Assembly: GCA_032209605.1 (NCBI GenBank)
Contig: JASFXZ010000018.1
Span: 5,831,904 to 5,895,903 of the forward strand
Source of the DNA: Mactromeris polynyma
Lineage: Eukaryota > Mollusca > Bivalvia > Venerida > Mactridae
Direction: 5' to 3'
DNA length: 64,000 nucleotides
The position numbers and the translations under genes are program-made. Positions 59,556 through 64,000 of the stretch are shown one piece after another. The first letter of the stretch is position 1. Each line of letters starts with the position of its first letter. Below the pieces are notes generated by a model. It had not been told where the DNA came from. It saw only the letters and a program-made list of their open reading frames with translations, and ran no database searches.

Positions 59556-59690
59556 ATATAGAGGATCTTACATGAGCGCTTATTTGATATTGTTTTTATG
59601 AAACGAGTCGACTGAATATGTAATATTCGTTTCAGTCGACGAGTTTCATAAAAACAATATCAAATAAGCACGAATGTAAGATTCTATTTA
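59556..59690. mobile_element. Near-perfect 130-bp palindrome (hairpin MITE)
   Basis: CTTATTTGATATTGTTTTTA in the left arm pairs with TAAAAACAATATCAAATAAG in the right. The arms are about 51 bp (59,566-59,616 and 59,631-59,681) with very few mismatches and a loop of about 14 bp. Such near-identity of arms implies recent origin or arm-to-arm correction. Confidence 0.85.
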
Positions 59691-59834
59691 TCACATAACA
59701 CCATAAATAGATTGTTTTCAATCTTTAAATAGACTTTAAATAGTTCTGTGATTCGGCTATTTATGTAACTAGTTACATATGATATTTATGTCACTGCTTT
59801 ATGCCACTCCTGGAGTGCAAGTTATGTGATAAAA
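59688..59834. repeat. Short element with 13-bp inverted ends
   Basis: TTTATCACATAAC at the left and GTTATGTGATAAA at the right are perfect inverted matches about 145 bp apart, next to the hairpin. Possibly a separate small MITE. Confidence 0.5.
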
Positions 59835-60575
59835 ATACATTTGTATCATCAACATTTGCTGTTCAACAATAATACGGATAAACATAAAGCACACAGTAGT
59901 CAATAAGTGTATGTAATGAACTCACGTTTGATTGTGATAATATTTCAGGAAGAAATTAAATTACATGTGATACAAGGGAAGTAACTAGCGTTGATTTGTT
60001 TGTACAGTTATACGCAGTGATCGGTAATGCACAGGTACCCACAAAAAGGTTACAGTGTGATTTTAAAGTACAATTACAGTCGAACTATATAATCCGTTTA
60101 GGATATCTTGGCAGTCTATTTCGTAAGAGACAAGGCTGACTAAATATAATTGATTATCATACAGGAATATAAGTGTGTGCTGTCTGTGTCTTTCATTAAA
60201 ACTGTTTAATACTTACAGTTAAAATATGCACACGATTACCAATAAACTCAAATCTGTATACGTATACATGGCCATTATGTAGCTTATCAGTTACCATATG
60301 TTTGAAGATGGTTTGAATAAAATAACACGTACAGTGAACCAAGCACGGTTAAATAGAATGGTCTCCCTGTCATATGAACCAATTATAAACGAGAACAAGG
60401 CTGTATATTGTATGTGTTTTTGTTGTTTACACATCTGATCAAAATGTTTATTATGCTGTGCTTTGTCATCAGCTGCTCGATATAAACACATATAATAAGG
60501 AGTTGAAAAGAACTACCTACATAGATTTGTTTGCATCGCTCTGAGGAAATAAGTGGTCGATAAAAACAAATTAAT

Positions 60576-60754
60576 TACAGTAAAACCTCACTTAAAGACC
60601 ACCTAACTAAGACACCTCCAAAATTAGAAACACAATTTTCAAGTCCATTTTCATCGTTTCGCTCTCTATTCAACCTCAATATTAAGACCAACTCAATAAG
60701 AAGACCAATTTTCAAGAGTACCAAGGATGGTCTTATACTTGAGGTTTTACTGTA
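60576..60754. mobile_element. Tc1/mariner-type MITE, copy in duplication D
   Basis: Counterpart of 48,366-48,545. Ends are TACAGTAAAACCTCACTTAA and GAGGTTTTACTGTA. Confidence 0.8.
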
Positions 60755-61276
60755 CTGGGTTTGTAACTGACCCTCCAGGGAAATATAGAGGTAAAAATGA
60801 TACTTTGGAGGACTCGACTGATGCCTCGCCACCCAGTAACAACCCCATTAATATATAATACATGTACTACAGTGGTTTGACAAATTGAACATTAACGGGA
60901 TACGAGGTGTGTCCAAAAAGTTCGTGGACACCTTTGATATTTATAATTTCTACGTCAATATATTATGGTAATATAGCTTAATATCTTAATCGACTTAATA
61001 CCCATGCATTGGTGCGATTTAATTAAAAAACATTATGAAATAAACAAATTATGCACATTTTCATACATATATGTATTTGTTAAGATATAAATACCTTAAA
61101 CACTACTTCGATAAAGAAGGCAAAAGAATAATTGAATTTCACCCTGCATGTCTTTCTTCCTTCAGCAAATATAATTTTTTTAAGATTTGTTTTCGGCCGA
61201 CAGAAATTGACATTGCACTCGCTTTAAAAATTCCATACAATAATAGCTGTATAGTTATTATTTATATTTGTGATTA

Positions 61277-63432
61277 GAAGAAGAAGAAGAACTATTAATT
61301 GTACTAAAACCCATAAAAGGTTGTTGACAAAACATCAATATAACATAGAAAATAATACATAGCAATACGTGACAAGAAGATACATTGAAATGGTAAATAA
61401 ATGCGTAGTTATTTACATACTGTTATATATAATAATAGGATGTTATTTTTGTATATTTGAGACGTATATGATTGGATCCGTGATCGGACATTGTTTACAA
61501 TAGTTGTTAAATATGAGGTTCATCTCTGTTGGGGGAGGCAGAATAATTTAAATGATAAATACATGTTAAAAACAAAGCATCCAATTCATGTACCAAGCTT
61601 CATATCCACAATTACATAATTATATAAAATAATTTAACGTCAATGGTAACTCCTAGAACATGTAAATGGATCATCAACAAACTTTTACTTTATGCAGATG
61701 ATTCTGGTATACTTGTTGCAGGTAAAAATAAGTCAATTATTGAAAAGGTGTTATCAGATGATCTTGAATTAGTTAGTCAGTGGTTAGTTGATAACAAATT
61801 GTCTTTACTCTTGGGTAAAACAGAATCTATATTGTTTGGTTCCAAGCCCAAGTTAAGATCAGATCCCATTTTAAATATAAATTGTAATGGCACTGTCATA
61901 GAACAAACTTCATCAGTCAAATATCTAGGTGGTACTTTAGATCAAAACTTACCTTGTGAGTCCATGGCCCGTTCTGTTATAACGAAAGCTGATACTAGGT
62001 TAAAATTTCTTTATAGGAAACGTTGTTATCGTACACAACATACTAAAAAGCTTTTGGTTATGGCCCTTATTCAGTGTCATTTTGATTACTCCTGTTGTTT
62101 CTGGTATCATGGTATAGCCAAAATATGGAAAGATAAACTCCAAATAACACAGAACAAGTTAATACGTTTTGTCCTGAATTTAGAACAAAGATCACATATT
62201 GTAAATGAACATTTTAAATCCCTAAACTGGTTACCAGTGAATAAGAGAGTGGAACAAATTACCTTATGGCATGTTTTTAAAATAAAGAATGGTTTAGCCC
62301 CTGATTATATGGGAGAGAATTTTGTCCTCACAGATACTATTCATTCTCATAAAACTAGGTTTAGAGAAAATGGATCTTTTTCTGTCCCAAAAGTAAAAGG
62401 TTTTGGATTGAAGTCCTTCTCCTACATAGGATGTAGTCTCTGGAACATACTACCCCCATCTATAAGAAATATCAATACACTCAGTGGGTTGCAATTAAAA
62501 GACACTTTCTAAGCAATTAATTATTTTTATTTGATAATGCTATACATTTGTATCTGTGTTTTTTAAGTAGTTTATGTTAAAGTTCCATGTAATTTCTTAA
62601 ATCAACAGCAGTATTCTGAAATTATGCTCTTTTATAGTTTTTACTTCGCATTATAATTAGCTAGTCAATGTTAATTAAAATATAATGGTCTTTCAATATT
62701 ATTGTCTGTGATAAAATTGCAATGTTTTGCCTGTGATAGAAGTTTCATGCCTCTCTATGTCACACCATCCATGACAAGGACCACAATGGAAATAAGGGAT
62801 ATTTTCTCTTTTTTGTGTAATCCTTAGTACGGATGTGTGTGGCATGTTTTTTTTTATATTACTCATGTGTTTTATATTATAAATGAAACATATTTGTCTT
62901 AATTACCATGTATATATGTATCTTATGCTGAAATAAATCTATCTATCTAACTCGTTATGAAGTTGTTGGCGCATAATAAATCCATGATGTGCAAATACAC
63001 TTAAATTTCGTATTTCTGATCCATTTTTTGTCGTCATTAATGCGATGAACTTAAAAGTACTGGGACGGTTCCAATAATATGATTTTATGTATTTTATGCG
63101 CAATTCTCCTAAAATGTTACATACAAGAACAAAATGGTATTCATCCTCTAGGATGTTACAGAATGAACATATACGTTCATTTAACGGGACACTTAACGGT
63201 TTTCTCTATCTATCAGATTCAACGGCTAATCTATGTGATGACACTCTCAAGCGTGATAATGCTATTCTGTATTTACGGATTGTGATAACATCTAGATATT
63301 TGCTAACATTTGTACTAACTATTGTTCTAAAGAATAAAGCTCTCGTGGAATCTTCTAACCTATTGTTATAATCGATCAACCATATATCTCTTATTCTTTG
63401 CTTTAAAAGTAAAAGAAAATATTCCTTATTAG
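61277..63432 (-). mobile_element. Minus-strand (TTC)n-tailed LINE, 5'-truncated, split by another LINE
   Basis: The uninterrupted copy C shows that this block was inserted. ATTAGA flanks it on both sides (61,271-61,276 and about 63,427-63,432), a plausible target duplication. On the minus strand it reads RIRDIWLIDYNNRLEDSTR, KYLDVITIRKYRIALSRLR, then a TAG at 63,203-63,205. It continues PLNERICSFCNILEDEYHF, NILGELRIKYIKSYYWNRP and FAHHGFIMRQQLHNE: the zinc-knuckle-like C-terminus of a non-LTR polymerase. It then resumes beyond the nested LINE as a 3' UTR ending in TTC repeats at 61,277. Inactive: truncated, with a nonsense codon. Confidence 0.78.
61675..62949 (+). mobile_element. Plus-strand 5'-truncated LINE with reverse transcriptase (YADD) fragment
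   Basis: A single open frame of about 280 codons begins inside the polymerase just before the catalytic YADD box (about 61,691) and ends with TAA at 62,512. Recognisable parts are LLLYADDSGI, DNKLSLLLGKTESILFG, VKYLGGTLDQ, LNWLPVNKRVEQI, FKIKNGLAPDYM and LWNILPPSIR. This order is typical of the C-terminal half of jockey/CR1-group polymerases. The 3' UTR runs to AATAAATCTATCTATC near 62,945. The intact frame suggests recent insertion. The part upstream of the polymerase active site, including the endonuclease, is absent, so this copy cannot move by itself. Confidence 0.85.
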
Positions 63433-63436
63433 ATGT

Positions 63437-63730
63437 ATGCTGGGTTTCCCTTCCCCTGTGAGGTTCTTTCACTTTATATAGTGTTCATGTTATCTTCTCC
63501 CCACTTTTGGCCATCTGTCTTGACTTGTCCTGTGATGTATTCCATCCATTAAACCCCCCTGCGTGTCCTCTTTGGTTGTCCCAGTTATCCCTTATGGTTG
63601 ACCAGACCATTTCTTGCGCCCCTGTTCTTGCACCTCCTCAAATGCCTTGTTTCGCCGGAGGTCAGTGTGGAGAGGCATTGTGTTATGTACGTTGCATTCC
63701 CTGTAGCAACTTCTCTCTCTTTTACCAGAT
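63437..63730 (+). repeat. Dispersed repeat R1, copy 5
   Basis: Counterpart of 49,067-49,395 within duplication D, sharing CTTGTCCTGTGATGTATTCC and GGAGGTCAGTGTGGAGAGG. Confidence 0.8.
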
Positions 63731-64000
63731 ATAAGAAAAAGAGAATGAGACCTCAAAAATGTCCATTTTATAAAATGTTCTCCTCAACAATTAACGACAT
63801 CCATAATAAACCATTGTCATTTAATGTCGCTACTGCATAATTTGTTCCAGTATTCCATTGTATCGATCAATGTACATAAATGCAACAATTGTAATTGAAT
63901 TGTCTTCTTGCTGCTGCGTGAAAGAATACTCGTGTTCTTTGTACCTTTTTGCGTGACCATATGTTAAAAGTTTCGTATAAAACAGCTGGATTAAGCTTGA

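Larger units (their letters stand above)
59083..64000 (+). repeat. Segmental duplication copy D (direct; runs off the window)
   Basis: Matches copy C from GGTGGCTATGGTCGCTGACT onwards. It is interrupted by inserted DNA at about 59,202-59,835 and by nested LINEs at 61,277-63,432. The match resumes at 63,433 and continues to the window edge, so its right end is not seen. Confidence 0.92.

Overview
The window looks like nuclear DNA of an invertebrate, most likely a bivalve mollusc or another lophotrochozoan. It is AT-rich, genes are sparse and split by introns, and repeats are abundant. It carries tRNA-derived SINEs, non-LTR retrotransposon remnants, Tc1/mariner-type MITEs, a THAP/DDE transposase fossil and three long minisatellites. 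The coding content also fits: TICAM (TRIF/TRAM)-like TIR-domain genes and a small secreted EGF plus thyroglobulin-type-1 protein. Species cannot be fixed from the sequence alone.

Region 1 (1-21.6 kb) is dominated by tandem repeats. They are a 38/53-bp array (2.49-5.81 kb), a 32/33-bp array (8.94-14.5 kb) and an abutting 34-bp array (14.5-17.8 kb). The last two are diverged descendants of one ancestral unit. A full SINE with clear target-site duplication lies at 1.70-1.97 kb and a second tRNA-headed SINE at 20.4 kb. A small two-exon gene on the minus strand (19.66-21.64 kb) is possible. Its start may share a divergent promoter with a plus-strand first exon at 21.77 kb.

Region 2 (22-46 kb) is the most interesting part: a cluster of four TIR-domain genes. 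Two near-identical genes on the minus strand (25.4-27.0 and 37.8-38.8 kb) sit in two direct copies of a 5-7 kb segmental duplication. Between the copies lie a dead PIF/Harbinger-like THAP transposase (29.8-31.4 kb) and a 2.4-kb foldback element. Two more diverged genes follow on the plus strand (40.4-41.8 and 43.1-46.1 kb). All four end in a TICAM-like TIR exon entered through a phase-1 intron. All four are preceded by a low-complexity Ser/Thr/Asp-rich exon that shares short motifs (TDGP..., K-[EY]-F-x-x-P-x-L-D-V). They look like a tandemly expanding family of innate-immune adaptor or signalling proteins. The BB-loop is the part that changes fastest.

Region 3 (46-64 kb) holds a second direct segmental duplication (47.2-50.3 kb and 59.1 kb to the window end). 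It brackets a five-exon secreted-protein gene (53.23-58.80 kb) that I could splice into one continuous 248-residue frame: signal peptide, acidic stretch, EGF, two thyroglobulin type-1 domains. The second copy is broken by a minus-strand LINE that has itself been entered by a plus-strand LINE. All splice models come from reading GT/AG sites and frame continuity; no transcript or database evidence was available.
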